Assembly: GCA_011799875.1 (NCBI GenBank)
Contig: CM022299.1
Span: 333,544,409 to 333,608,408, forward strand
Direction of reading: 5' to 3'
DNA from: Thinopyrum elongatum
Taxonomy: Eukaryota; Streptophyta; Magnoliopsida; Poales; Poaceae
DNA: 64,000 nt
The notes beneath the pieces are model-generated. The model did not search any database, was not told where the DNA came from, and saw only the letters and a list, made by a program, of their open reading frames with translations. Shown piece after piece: positions 47,059 to 59,064 of this stretch. The position numbers and the translations under genes were made by a program. Numbering within the stretch: the stretch's first letter is position 1; each line of letters opens with the position of its first letter.

Positions 47059-48438
47059 TCACTTGACAAGCTCCCACACATTGTTGAGGTCGAATTGATG
47101 CAATTCCTCTTGCATTGGTTGAATCCACTCAGGCTCCAGAAATGCTTCATCAACTTTGTTGGGCTCTGTGATAGAGATAAAAGTAAAGTGCCCACAAAAG
47201 ATAGACAAATGTGAAGCTTTTGAGCATGTGAGAGGACCTAGTGCATTTATGTTGTCGAGGATTCTGCACTTCATTTGCCACGTGAGGATGAGCAGGTTAA
47301 CAACTTTGATTGGGTTGAGCATTTTCTTCAACACCATTTTCCTCAGGTGCACCAGTATGATTTTCTTCACGGTATGGAATAACTTCTTCAGCAGGTTCTT
47401 CAGTGGGTATGACATCCTCAGTAGCCTTGAGCTTAATGGATTCTTCAGGAGGTACTTCATATTGGGTTTCTTGTCAGTGAGGAGCTCATATGAAGTTCTC
47501 TTGAAGAATTTGTGAAGATATACCCTGTTGATGATGTGGCACGCAGTATCAATAGCCTCAGGCCAGAAGTGACGAGGCATCTTGTATTCATCAAGCATAG
47601 TGCGAGCCATCTCAACAAGAGTCCTGTTCTTGCGCTCCATGACGCCATTCTGCTGAGGAGTGTATGGGGCAGATAGCTCATGAGTAATACCAAGTTCATC
47701 AAGATAGCCATCAAGACCAGTATTCTTGAACTCGGTCCCATTGTCACTCCTGATATGCTTGATCTTCACACCGAAATTCATCAAGGCCCTTGAGGAAAAT
47801 CGTTTGAAGACTTCCAGCACTTCAGTTTTGTAAGTGATGATATGCACCCAGGTGTAATGAGAATAATCATCAACAATAACAAAGCCATCTGGAGATGCTG
47901 CATTTGTTAGTGTGGCATAATGAGTGGGGCCAAAGAGGTCCATGTGAAGCAATTCAAAAGGATGGGAGGTAGTCATGATAGTCTTCGAGGGATGCTTGGA
48001 TCTGGTCAACTTTCCAGCCTCACAAGCCCCACAAAGATGGTCTTTGAGGAATTTGACACCCTCGATGCCGATGACATGCTTCTTCTTCGCCAGTGTGTGA
48101 AAGTTCCTCATGCCAGCATGACCAACTCGTCGATGCCATAGCCAGCCTTCCAAAGCTTTTGCAAGTAGACATGTGGCAGGCTGTGGTCTTGTAGCGAAAT
48201 CAACAATATACAAGTCTCCTCTCCTAAATCCTTCGAAGACTTTGGAATTGTCAGATTCCATGAGTACAATGCAGCTATATTTTCCAAAGTCGACAACCAT
48301 ATCAAGACCACAAAGCATTAAGACAGACATGAGGTTGAATCCGAGGGACTCGACAAGCATGACTTTGTCCATGTGTCGATCCTTTGAGATTGCAACCCTA
48401 CCTAGACACAATACCTTGCTTTTTTCCTTTGTCAGCAT
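47059..48438 (-). pseudogene. Copia integrase
   Basis: An HHCC zinc domain is visible (WHRRVGHAG ... CGACEAGK, about 48130-48010). It is followed by the catalytic core: HMDLFGP, RSDNGTEF and the ELSAPYTPQQNGVMERKNR block that carries the glutamate. After TSYELLTDKKPN (near 47470) the frame reads through unrelated sequence (about 47270-47460), which suggests a deletion or frameshift. It is recognisable again from EPNKVDEAFLEPEW onward. Integrase inserts the cDNA into host DNA. This copy is not functional. Confidence 0.85.
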
Positions 48439-48439
48439 A

Positions 48440-48600
48440 GGTAATATGCTTCAGATGTGATGGAGATAGAGCAGAGTCCATCAGTAAGGTCTTGTCACCA
48501 GTCATGTGATTTGTACATCCACTGTCGAGGACCCATTCAGTAGCTTTGAGAGATTCATCCTGAAGATGAATTAGTGCATCTTACGAACTCATATACTTCA
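48440..48600 (-). pseudogene. Copia protease segment
   Basis: The minus strand reads TEWVLDSGCTNHMTGD, with the aspartic protease DSG at 48518-48526. The frame to the integrase is disturbed near 48440, where a shift separates it from the downstream ORF. Too short to judge further. Confidence 0.7.
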
Positions 48601-48795
48601 TTAGTGAAGAATATGACATCAAATTCATCAGATAGAATTTCATCAAGCAATACAATAGATACAATAATATAAGGACGTGAGAAATGAGTAATTCATTTCT
48701 TCATGATTAGCTTGCGTCCTTTCAAGCACTCTCAGGTCTCCAGCAAATTCTTCAGACGTTCAAGTTCGTCTGGAGACCTAACCCTGCATAAGAGA

Positions 48796-49692
48796 TTAGT
48801 TCTTTTTCTTCACCACCCACATCTGGAGGGGTGGCAAAGAGTTCATCATTCTGCGAGCTCCATAAGAGAAAGGTGACATTGAAGCCAGTGCACTTTGTTT
48901 CACAGAAGAGGGGTTAGAGTATGCATATGAATAAGCAGAGAAATTCTTCGAGGACTTATGAACATAATGATTTGAAGAATAATGCACATATTCATGACCC
49001 TTAGATTTTCCCTGCAAAACAGATGCATTAGCATGATGATGATCATATGAGGAATTTGATCCATGTGAGGACTTTGATCCATATGAAGACTTTGGTCCAT
49101 ATGAAGATTTTGATCTGGGGTTCCTGTTCTTTACATGTGGTGTCATGAGGACATTCACCTCAAGACTTTCAAGGCACCTTTTGGGAACCCAGATTTTCTT
49201 CATAGGGGGACCATTCCTGCAGTTAGTTCGAACATATCTGGCAAATACTTCACCATTCTCGTTTTTGAATAGTTTATAGTTGGAGTCAAATGACTCATCA
49301 GATGAATATGAAGATTCACATGTAAAGCCAAATAAACTAGATGGATCTATGGGAGGTCCTTTTGCAGCAACCCATGTGGTTTTGGGATACTGCTCAGGTT
49401 TCCAGTAGGTTCCATCGGCATTGAGTTTCTTATCAAATGCAATACCCTCTTTCCTAGGGTTCCTGTTCAAGATCTGCTTTTTAAGCACATCACAAAGAGC
49501 TTGATGCCCTTTGAGGCTTTTGTACATGCCTGTCACATACAATTCCTTCAACCCTGCATTATCATCAGTGATACTCGTGGTATCCTCAGATGAGGAATTT
49601 GTGACCACAGAAATAGTTGAAGAAGTTGCAGCAATAGAAGCATTTGAACTTTCAGGTGAAGAATTAGCAGATTCACGTATGATGCATTTCAA
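48796..49692 (-). pseudogene. Copia gag-pol linker, Ser-rich
   Basis: Open for 298 codons. Contains a Ser/Thr-rich start, a conserved middle (GYMYKSLKGHQAL-like, WVPKRCLE) and tandem K-S-S-Y-G / K-S-S-H-G repeats (about 49060-49125). This type of linker between gag knuckle and protease is found in long SIRE/Maximus-type elements. Function unknown. Confidence 0.65.
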
Positions 49693-49841
49693 ACAGGGTG
49701 CAATAAATTCTTACTGAGCGTTACTGATCTGTTGAGCAAGCAAAGAATCATTTTCCCTTTGAAGATCTTCATGACTCACCCTTAGTTTCTCAAGATCTTG
49801 CTTTCTTTGAAGAAATTCATAAGAAAGCTTCTCATGATCGG

Positions 49842-51325
49842 CTAAGAGTGTTTCATGACGACTTGAAGGTTATCAAATTTATATTGTAGTCGTTGAAGAT
49901 TATCAGTCAAGGTTTGAGTTTGATTCAATTCCTCACCCAACAGGTCATCGCTTTTGTTTAGCAAATTTTGAACCTTTTCCAAAGCTTTTTGTTGTTTCAT
50001 GGCAATATTAGCAAGTTTGGAATACCTAGGTTTGAGATTTTCATCAGATTCATCCTCACTAGATTCAGAGGAGGGATATTTGAGTACCTTGGCACCTTTT
50101 GCCATGAAGCAATAGGTGGGAGCGAAGTCATCATTGGCATCGTCAGGAGTGTTGGAGTTGCCATTTTCTTCACAGTTGAAGATGGACTTGCTGACGAAAG
50201 CAGTAGCGAGAGCTAGGCTCGCCACACCAGAGTCTGACTCCTCAGATTCCTCGTCTTCCTCATTTTCCTCAAATTCAGCTTCTGAGTCCATTTCCTTGCC
50301 AATGAATGCCCGAGTCTTTCTAGAACTGCTCTTCTTGTGAGATGAAGACTTTGAAGATTTCTTCTTTTTCTTCAAGTCATCTGAGCTGTCATCCTTATAC
50401 TTCTTCTTCTTTGATTCCTTCAGCCCCTGAGGACAATCAGCCATGTAGTGAACAGGCTTCTTGCATTTGTGGCAAGTTCTCTTCTTATAGCCGTGGGATG
50501 AAGAATCTGATCTCATGTCATCACCTCTTGAAGATTTTCCAAAGCGGCCACACCTTGAGAACTTCTGGAATTTCCTCACGAGCATTGCTAGCTCCTGGCT
50601 TAGTTCCTCAGGATCACCAAGGCTGCTGTCAGAATCTTCCCCTTCAGATGAGGAAATTGCCTTGGCCTTTAGTGCACGTGATCTTCCATAGCTTGGCCCA
50701 TAGAGGTCTCTCTTCTCAGCTAGTTGGAATTCATGTGTGTTCAGTCTTTCAAGGATATCAGCAGGATCAAGTGACTTGTAGTCTCCACGTTCTTGAATCA
50801 TCAGTGCCAGTGTATCGAATGAGGAATGAAGAGATCTCAGCAATTTCTTCACCACCTCATGGTTGGTGATGTCAGTGGCACCAAGTGCTTGAAGCTCATT
50901 GGAGATATCAGTGAGGCGGTCGAAGGTTTGCTGAACATTTTTGTTGTCGAGTCTTTTGAAGCAGTTGAAGAGATTGCAAAGAACATCAACTCGAGAGTCA
51001 CGTTGGGTTGAGACTACTTCGTTGACCTTGGACAGCCTATCCTAGATAAGCTTTGCAGTCTCCAAAGCACTCACTCTGCCATACTGTCCTTTGCTTAGAT
51101 GGCCACATATGATATTCTTCGCTTGAGAGTCGAGTTCTTGAATCTCTTCACATCAGCAGCGTTCATGGAGGGAATGATGGAGGGAACACCATTTTCCACA
51201 ATGTACTAGAGATCATTGTCAATTGCCTCAAGATGCATGTGCATCTTATTCTTCCAGTAGGGGTAGTCTGTTCCTTCAAAGGTAGGACACCCAGCTGAGA
51301 CCTTAATCATACCTGTAGTCGACAT
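49842..51325 (-). pseudogene. Copia gag
   Basis: The ATG at 51325 begins MSTTGMIKVSAGCPTFEGTD and is followed by YPYWKNKMHMHLE, the Copia gag start. A TAG follows at about 51209, further stops and shifts occur to 50860, and the frame from 50855 is open to 49842. This part has the end of the UBN2-type gag domain (KKLLRSLHSSFDTL), a CCHC knuckle CHKCKKPVHYMADC (about 50440-50481), Lys/Ser-rich and Glu-rich stretches, and a coiled coil near the end. It packages the element RNA. Confidence 0.8.
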
Positions 51326-51374
51326 AACTAGAACTCAAGGTGGTTAAACCAAAATCACACAGAACAAGGGAGTA

Positions 51375-51391
51375 CCTGGCTCTAATACCAA
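51375..51391 (-). promoter_or_regulatory. Copia primer-binding site
   Basis: The minus strand after the 5' LTR reads TTGGTATTAGAGCCAGG, matching the initiator-Met primer site TGGTATCAGAGCCAGG with one change. This confirms the minus orientation. Confidence 0.85.
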
Positions 51392-51392
51392 T

Positions 51393-52887
51393 TGAAAGTG
51401 CATTATATCGACTAGAGGGGGTGAATAGGCAATTTTTACAAATTTGTCACTGAGGAAATACTACTTCAGGAATTTGCTAAGTGACGAAATACAAGCAGCG
51501 GATAAAGTACTCAGGTGTATGCATAACAAGACAGTAGCATCTTCATCATGGTGAAATGAAACATACACAAAGCACATGTAGCGTGTAAACAGGATAAGCA
51601 GGTAGAAGACAAGGTGACTGAAGAATTTGGGTTGAGGAAATTGAGAAAGTCTTCAGTCAAAGTCTTCAAACAGTAACGATCAAGTTCAACAGCAAGTATG
51701 CGAGGAAATTAAAGAGTTGAGGAAATAGAACCAGTAGCTCGGTGAAGACAGAGATTTGGTAGACCAGTTCCAACTGCTGTGACAGTTGTACGTCTGGTTG
51801 GAGCGGCTTGGTATTTAAACCAAAGGACACACAGTCCCAGGACACACAGTCCTTACCGTATTCACCTTGAGCTAAGGTCAACACAGACCTCGCCCAATCA
51901 CTCGTGGTAAGTCTTCAAGGTGACTTCCAAACCTTCACAGACTCGGTCACTCGGCGATCCACAATTCCTCTTGGATGCTCTAGACCATGACGCCTAACTG
52001 TCTGGAAGATGCACAGTCTTCAAAGGTAACAAGCATCGGTTCCACACAAGAACAATCTCTTCAGTGATGCTCAATCACTTTGGGTTTTAGGTGTTGGGGT
52101 TTTGGGTTTTTCCTCACTGATGATTTTCTCTCAAAGTCCTCGGAGGATGGGATGCTCTAAATGACAAGTGTCAATCTATCTCTCGGAGCAGCCAACCAGC
52201 TAGTGGTTGAAGGGGGCGGCTATTTATGGCCGGGGAGCAGCCCGACATGGTAATACATAAATGCCCCTAATGATATGACCGTTATGTGGATAAGATATTT
52301 GGGACAGCTGGCGCGAAGCACATCAACGGTCGGAAATTTGAGCTCTCAAGTTCCTCAGGGCTATCATGTTCCTCACAGTAGGCAATTCGCACTGGCGAAT
52401 TCCTAACTCCTTAGTCAGAACAAATTCCTTAGAGACCAGAAGAACTTCGTCTCTGTCACTGAAGAACTTGACTAAACTGCAAGAGATTTCCAAAGGCTTC
52501 ACTCGAAGGATTGGATATGTGTAGGCTTTGAGATGAGCATCACTTGGAAATTTTTCCTTAGTATTACCTCGACCCCCTTTAACAGTACGGTGTTTCCTAT
52601 GACTCAAGAAAGGAAAATGAAACTACAAAAACAAAAGTATTCACGCTTCATAGTCCTCGCATCAATATCAATATCTTCAAGGTCACACCAATTTCCTCAT
52701 TTTCAAAGTCTTCAAGAAAACCAAAGTCTTCATCTGAAGACATTCATTTTTAGGGGTTGACTTTCATCGGATATATCAAACTCCTCAGAGACTTATACGG
52801 CCTGTGTACACTCATAAACACATTAGTCCCTTAACCTATAAGTCTTCAATACACCAAAATCACAAAGGGGCACTAGATGCACTTACA
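51393..52887 (-). repeat. Copia 5' LTR
   Basis: 1495 bp, closely similar to 31302-32761. The visible differences are scattered substitutions and an extra 30 bp near 51735. It is followed by GAGAG, after which the host LTR continues. Confidence 0.88.
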
Positions 52888-52892
52888 GAGAG

Positions 52893-54035
52893 GCATAAGC
52901 TAACATACTTTCTCTACTTGGATCATATGCACTTATGATTGGAACTCTAGCAAGCATCTGCAACTACTAAAGATCATTAAGCTAAAACCCAACCATAGCA
53001 TTAAAGTATCAAGTCCTCTTTACTCCCATACGCAAACAACCCCCTTACTCGGGTTTAAGCTTCTGTCACTCTAGCAACCCACTATAAGCGAATCATGAAC
53101 ATATTGCAAACCCTACAGTGGGAATCCCTCATGTGTGCGCGGCATAGAGGGCACCATAGGACAGCACCAAAATAAAACATACAACTCAAACCAATCTAGA
53201 TCATCAATCAACCCAAAAGACAAAAGAAATCTACTCAAAAGATCATAGGATGGCAACACATCATTGGATCATAATATGTGGCATGAAGCACCATGTTCAA
53301 GTAGGGGATTACAACGGGGTGCGGGAGAGTGGGCCGCTTAAAGGAGACGAGGAAGGTGATGAAGAAGGTGATGTTGATGAAGACGATCACCGCGGTGATG
53401 GTTCCCTCGACGACACTCCGGCGCCATCGAGAGAAAGGGGGAGAGAGTCTCCCCCTTGTGCTTCCTCATCCATGGCCTCCCCCCTAGATGGGGAGAGGTT
53501 CTCCCTCTGGTCCTTGGCCTCCATAGGGACGATGGCCCCCTCCGGCATCCTCCTCCATGGCCTCCGGTGATGATGGCCCCCTCCGGCAGGGTGCCGAAGA
53601 GGGCCTAGATTGATTTTTCATGGCACAGAGGCTTGCGGCGGCGAAACTTCCGATATAGGGTTCTTTTCAGAGGTTTGGGTATTTATAAGAATTTTTGGCG
53701 TCGGTCTCGTGTCAAGGGGGTGCCTGAGGGACCCACAAGCCGTAGGGGCGCGCCCTACCCCCCAGGGTGTGCCCTGGCGGCTTGTGGCCACCTCGTCCAC
53801 TACCTGGCCCAGCTCCGGTGCTTCAGGGGTCTCTTTTGGTCCATAAAAAATCACCGTAAACTTTCAGCCCATTCCGAGAACTTTTATTTCTGCACAAAAA
53901 ACGACACCACGGTAGTTCTGCTGAAAACAACGTCAGTCCGGGTTAGTTCTAATCAAATCATACCAAAACCATATAAAATTGTTGTAAAACATGGCATGAA
54001 TACTTCATAAATTATAGATATGTTGAGACGTATCA
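52893..54035 (-). repeat. 5' LTR of host Sabrina-related element, part 2
   Basis: Continues the LTR begun at 30923 and ends GAGACGTATCA at 54035. The part near 53590-53690 (gcagggtgccgaagaggg..., cttgcggcggcgaaacttc) is similar to the Sabrina-like LTR near 55610-55690, which supports the relationship. A minus-strand TATA (CTTATAAATACCC) lies near 53679-53690. No gene. Confidence 0.75.
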
Positions 54036-54527
54036 GACCACACTAGGGAACCCATCGATGATGAATTCATCAATCGCAGACATTTGTATACCAGCAAGCG
54101 TTTGCCCACAACACACACGGCTTATTCCATCACAAACAGATCGGATGGACAACTGTATGCCACATATCACACACGCAACTCTAATTTGATTCGTGCTTGA
54201 TGTCTCCGCCATCACTTGCATAGTTCGTCTTATTTGCCACGTATCACTGTGCCGGCCTCTGCTCGCGTCCCTCGGCGTGCTCTCCTCGCCGTTAGGCACC
54301 GTAGCGCGATGTCCTCGCCTTTAGGCACCGCGACGCGCTCTGCTCGCATCCTTCGGCGTGATCTGCTCGTGTACCTCCACGCGCTCAGCTTGTGGACAGC
54401 TTTTCCTTGCGTGTTCAACTGCTATATGCATATATATGCTTGCTCGCGTCCCTGCGCGCGCGCTCTGCCAGCGGTTGGGGCCTGCGCACGATCACGTTGG
54501 GGGCCCCATATGCATGCGGTTGCGCCG
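54036..54527 (+). mobile_element. CACTA-like transposon, left fragment
   Basis: Bases 54121-54230 (catcacaaacagatcgg, cacacacgcaactctaat, gatgtctccgcca) match the right-hand subterminal repeats at 62800-62890 in the same direction. The GC-rich part 54240-54527 has no gene and lies upstream of the exonuclease gene once the Sabrina-like insertion is removed. The last five bases CGCCG are the Sabrina target. The outer terminus is not in the window because the host Gypsy element cut in here. Confidence 0.55.
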
Positions 54528-56093
54528 TGATGTCTACTATGCAACTTTATTGTTGTAGACTCGTGTTGGGCCTCCAAGCGCAGAGTTTTGTAGGACAGTA
54601 GCAATTTTCCCTCAAGTGGATGACCTAAGGTTTATCAATCCGCGAGAGGTGTAGGATGAAGATGGTCTATCTCAAACAACCCTGCAACCAAATAACAAAA
54701 AGTCTCTTGTGTCCCCAACACACCCAATACAATGGCATATTGTATAGGTGCACTAGTTCGGCGAAGAGATGGTGATAAAAGTGTAATATGGATGGTAGAA
54801 ATATATTTTTATAATCTGAATAAATAAAAACAGCAAGGTAGCAAGTGATAAAACGGAGCACAAATGGTATTGCAATGCTTGAAAACAATGCCTAGGGTCT
54901 GTACTTTCGCTAGTGCAATCTCTCAACAATGCTAATATAATTGGATCATATAACCATCCCTCAAAGTGCGATGAAGAATCACTCCAAAGTTCCTATCTAG
55001 CGGAGAACATAAGAATAAATTGTTTGTAGGGTACGAAACCACCTCAAAGCAATTCATTCCGATCGATCTATCCAAGAGTTCGTACTAAAATAACACCAAA
55101 GCAAATTCAGATTCGTAATGCTCAATCCAACACAAAGAACCTCAAAGAGTGCCCCAAGATTTCTACCGGAGAAACAAAGACAAGAACATGCATCAACCCC
55201 TATGCATAGATTACCCCAATGTCACCTCGGGGATCCGCGAGTTGAGTGCCAAAACATATATCAAGTGAACCAATATAATACCCCATTGTCACCACGGGTA
55301 TTCATATGCAAGACATATATCAAGTGCTCTCAAATCCATAAAAGTATTCAATCCCATAAAACGAAATCTCAAAGGGAAAACTCAATTCATCACAACAAGA
55401 TAGAGAGGGGAAAACACCATATGATCCGACTATATTAACAAAGCCCGCGATACATCAAGATTTTGCATCTCAAGAACACGAGAGAGAGAGAGAGAGATTA
55501 AGCACATAGCTACTGGTACAAACCCTCAGCCCCGAGGGTGGACTACTCCCTCCTCATCGTGGTGGTCGCCGGGATGATGAAGATGGCCACCGGTGATGAT
55601 CTCCCCCTCCGGCAGGGTGCCGAAACGGGGTCTAGATTGGATCTCGTGGATATAGAGGCCTTGCGGCGGCGAAACTTCTGATCTAGGGTCTCTGCGAGGG
55701 TTTCTGGAATATTTGGAAGTTTATAGGGCGAAGAGGCGGTGCGGGAGGCCACCGAGGTGGGTACAACCCACCGGGGCGCGCCTGGGGGCCCAGGCGCGCC
55801 CTGGTGGGTTGTGCCCCCCTCGGGGCACCCCCCTAGTGCTGCTCTGGCCCATTGGATGTCTTCTGGTGCATAAAAAATCCACAAAAAGTTTGGCTGCGTT
55901 TGGACTCCGTTTGGTATTGATTTTCTGCGATGTAAAAAACAAGCAAAAACAGCAACTGGCACTGGGCACTATGTCAATAGGTTAGTCTTAAAAAATGATA
56001 TAAAATTGCTATAAAATAATTATAAAACATCCAAGAATGATAATATAGCAGCATGAATACTTCATAAATTGTAGATACGTTGAAGACGTATCA
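54528..56093 (-). repeat. Sabrina-like 3' LTR
   Basis: 1566 bp, complete. TATA box CCCTATAAACTT (minus) at 55717-55728. Contains a GA microsatellite near 55480-55497, which is shorter in the other LTR (60652-60665). Confidence 0.9.
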
Positions 56094-57641
56094 GCATCCC
56101 CAAGCTTAATTCCTACTCATCCTCGAGTGGGTAAATGATAAAAGAAATAATTTATGAAGTGTGAATGCTAGCAAAGTGCATAAGTTTGATCAATGATAAT
56201 TTCAATCACTTTCCCTAGCATCATAACAGTAACTCTTTCTCATAAAACTCATCATGTTAAAGTAGCAACCAATTCACATGTTAAGGTTCAAACAATGAAT
56301 TCTCTTGAAACTCAACAACCTATGTTCTCAGTCACCAAGCAATTGCAATTCAACTTATTCAATAGAGTCTAAGTAAGAGCTCCACATACTCAACCATCAT
56401 ATAGTCTTCTATGATTGCTAACACTCACCACATACACATGAGCAAAACGTTTCATTCGGACACATAGAAAGATAGGGGCTTATAATTTCGCCTCCCAACG
56501 TATTCACCTCAAGGGTGATGTCAACAATAATAACTCATGCTACCCATATCCAACTGGATATATGTGCCTGGATCTTTCCTCACCACATGATGCTTGCCAA
56601 AATAAAAAAAATAAAAAGGAATAGAGAGAAAAACTTTGACTCTTGCATGAAAGTAAATACATAAAAGTAAAAGGTAGGCCCTTCGTAGAGGGAAGCAGAG
56701 GTTGCCATGCGCTTTTTGTTTGTATGCTCAATCCCTTAGTGCAAAAGAACGTCACATTATATTGCCCCTTATGATAGCAACCTTTATTATGCAGTCTGTC
56801 GCTTTTATTCTTTGCCATCACAAGTTCGTACAACGCTCAATTTTCTCTTACACTAAATGATCTAACACTTTTAGAAGCAATTTTTATTGCCTTATTGCAC
56901 CGATGCCAACTTACTTGAAGGATCTTACTCAATCCTTAGGTAGGTATGGTGGACTGTTGAAAATAAGATTTGGGTTTTTAAGGGTTTTTGGATGCACAAG
57001 TAGTATCTCTACTTGGTGCGGAATTTTTAGCTAGCAAAGATGGGGGGCAAGCACCACATGTTGAAGGATCTATGACAATATAACTTCTATGTGAATATGA
57101 ACAAACATAAATCATTACATTGTCTTCCTTGTCCAACGTCAAAAATTTTGGCATATAATATTTTGATGGGGACTAACAATCACAAAAGATTTCCAAGATA
57201 GGGTATTTGCATGTGAAAGTTCTCTTCCTTATAGTAATCATTCATGAATTGCTTGTATGACCTATATTGTGATTGTCAAACTTCAAAAGATTTCACTTTC
57301 TAAACCCAATGTGAAGCTACCACTAGGCATGATATGAATATATAATTTCAACTTCATGATATTCAATTCATTCAACAATTTACTCATAGGATATAAGTGA
57401 AGCACGAGAGTAAATGACAAACTACTCCAAAAAGATATAAGTGAAGATCAAGCGAGTAGTTAAGTAAAGGGGTAGCTAATTGAGGACTCTCTCTTATTTA
57501 CAAACTTTAAGATCTAAGTATTTTATTAAAACAGCAAGTAAAACAAAACAAAATGACATTCCAAGAATAGCACAACTCAAGTGAAGAAGCAAAAACTTAG
57601 GCTCAACCGATACTAACCGATAATTGTTGATGAAGAAAGGT

Positions 57642-57723
57642 GGGATGCCTACCGGGGCATCCCCAAGCTTAGATGCTTGAGACTTCTTGAAATATTATCT
57701 TGGGATGCCTTGGGCATCCCCAA
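57642..57723 (-). repeat. Double-hairpin module, copy 3
   Basis: GGGATGCC-TACCG-GGGCATCCCC, then CTTGGGATGCC-TTG-GGCATCCCCAA. Preceded by ccgataattgttga, as in copy 2. Confidence 0.75.
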
Positions 57724-58367
57724 TCTTGAGCTTTTGCGTCTCCTTAATTCCTTTTATATCACGGTTTCCCTAAATCTTAAAAACATCATACACACAAAAC
57801 TCAACAAGAACTCGTGAGATAAGTTAGTATAAACCAATGCAAAAACCTTATCATTCTCTACTGTAGCAAATCACTAAAATTATTATTCAACATTGCATAC
57901 TAAATGCCTCTGCATATTTAATACTTCCATCCTCAAATCGAATCATTAAACAAGCAAACATATGCAAACATAACAGCAATCTGCCAAAACAGTACAGTCT
58001 GTAAAGAATGCAAGAGTATCAATACTTATTTAACTCCAAAAATTATGAAAATTTACCACACTTTATAAAATTTATCAGAGATTATTGTGCAAAATTTTTC
58101 AACATTTTATCACATTCTGGCTTTTCTCGGGAATTTTTGCAACATCGATAAACTTTCTGTTTTCAAACAGCAACTCATATACTTGCAAAATAAGCATGGT
58201 AAAGGCTATCCTTGACATTTTTATTGAAAAGAAAGATGCAAAACATTATTCTAAATAAAAGCAAGCAAATCCTAACAAGAAAATTATGCTCCAAGAAAAA
58301 CACATATCATGTGACGAAAAAAAAATGTAGCTCCAAGTGAGGTTACCGATAATGTTGGAGACGAAAG

Positions 58368-58452
58368 AGGGGATGCCTTCCGGGGCATCCCCAAGTTTAG
58401 TTGCTTGGATCTTCCTTGAATATTACCTTGGGGTGCCTTAGGCATCCCCAAG
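58368..58452 (-). repeat. Double-hairpin module, copy 4
   Basis: GGGGATGCC-TTCC-GGGGCATCCCC, then CTTGGGGTGCC-TTA-GGCATCCCCAAG. Preceded by ccgataatgttggagacgaa. Confidence 0.75.
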
Positions 58453-59064
58453 CTTAGGGTATTTTCACTCGTTATTCTCCTCATATCGACATCTCACCCA
58501 AAACTTGAAAACTTCAATCACACAAAATTTAACAGAACTTCGTGAGATAGGTTAGTATGATAAAGAGCAAACCATTTCACTTTGGTACTGTCAAAGACAA
58601 GATTCATAATTGTTTCCACACAATTCCTACTGTAGCATATCATTTCCACAATTTATATTGAGCAATATAAGCCATAGAAACTAGAAAACAAGCAAACTAT
58701 GCATTGAAAACAGAATCTATCAAAAACAGAACAGTACATAAAGATCTGAATTAAGGTCATACTTATGTAACTCCAAAAGTTTTGAAAAATTAGGAAAACG
58801 TAGAAAATATTTATACGCATCAACTGTAAAAAATTCAGAATTTTTCCAAGTTCCAGTAAAAGACAGGAATTTCTGCACTCAACGCAAAAGTTTCTGTTTT
58901 TGCACAGAATCAAGTCAACTATCATCCACACTATCCCAAAGGCTTTACTTGGCACTTTATTGAAACAAAAGCTATAAAACAAGATCACTACAGTATCCTA
59001 ACCATGTGAACACACAAAAAAAGTAGGTAAAAGTGTTGGGTTGTCTCCCAACAAGCACTTTTCT

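Larger units (their letters stand above)
31302..52887 (-). mobile_element. Maximus/SIRE-like Copia retrotransposon with nested Gypsy element
   Basis: The LTRs are 31302-32761 (3' LTR) and 51393-52887 (5' LTR). On the minus strand the order is 5' LTR, primer site, gag, protease, integrase, RT, RNase H, internal promoter, third ORF, polypurine tract, 3' LTR. Integrase before RT marks Copia. The extra ORF after pol and the long gag tail fit the SIRE/Maximus clade. The flanks are GAGAA (31297-31301) and GAGAG (52888-52892), a duplication with one change. Net length without the nested element is about 14.2 kb. The Maximus name is from memory of the LTR (TGTAAGTGCATCTAGTGCC start). Confidence 0.87.
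1..54035 (-). mobile_element. Non-autonomous Sabrina-related Gypsy element, host of most insertions (left end outside window)
   Basis: The element reads on the minus strand. Its 5' LTR is 30923-31301 plus 52893-54035, and its internal region runs left from 30922 to beyond the window start. After removing the insertions, the internal pieces are 1-70, 18838-19914, 27234-27381 and 29487-30922. They align piece by piece with the interior of the Sabrina-like element at 56933-59050 (same phrases, same order at both ends). No gag or pol is seen in about 2.7 kb of remaining interior, so I infer it is non-autonomous. A primer-binding-site-like sequence lies next to the LTR at 30896-30912. The five bases after the LTR (GACCA, 54036-54040) are the likely target duplication, but the partner lies outside the window. 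Confidence 0.75.
56094..59064 (-). other. Sabrina-like non-coding interior
   Basis: No gene in almost 3 kb. It starts with the polypurine tract and contains the sequence similar to window positions 1-70 (56933-57002), two double-hairpin modules (57642-57723, 58368-58452), each in a repeat unit of about 0.7 kb, and runs of A and T. Confidence 0.7.

Noticed and set aside
54041..54053. CACTAGGGAACCC read as the left terminal repeat of the CACTA element
   Set aside because: It does not match the right terminus CACTGCTGTAGGATG, the 3-bp flanks (CCA and AGG) differ, and the preceding GACCA is better explained as the target of the host Gypsy LTR.
54240..54527. Open frames of the GC-rich segment left of the Sabrina-like element as a gene
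   Set aside because: Short, overlapping on both strands, no domain. More likely the upstream region of the exonuclease gene inside the CACTA element.
55480..55498. GA microsatellite as a regulatory site
   Set aside because: Present with different length in both Sabrina-like LTRs. Ordinary slippage in an LTR.
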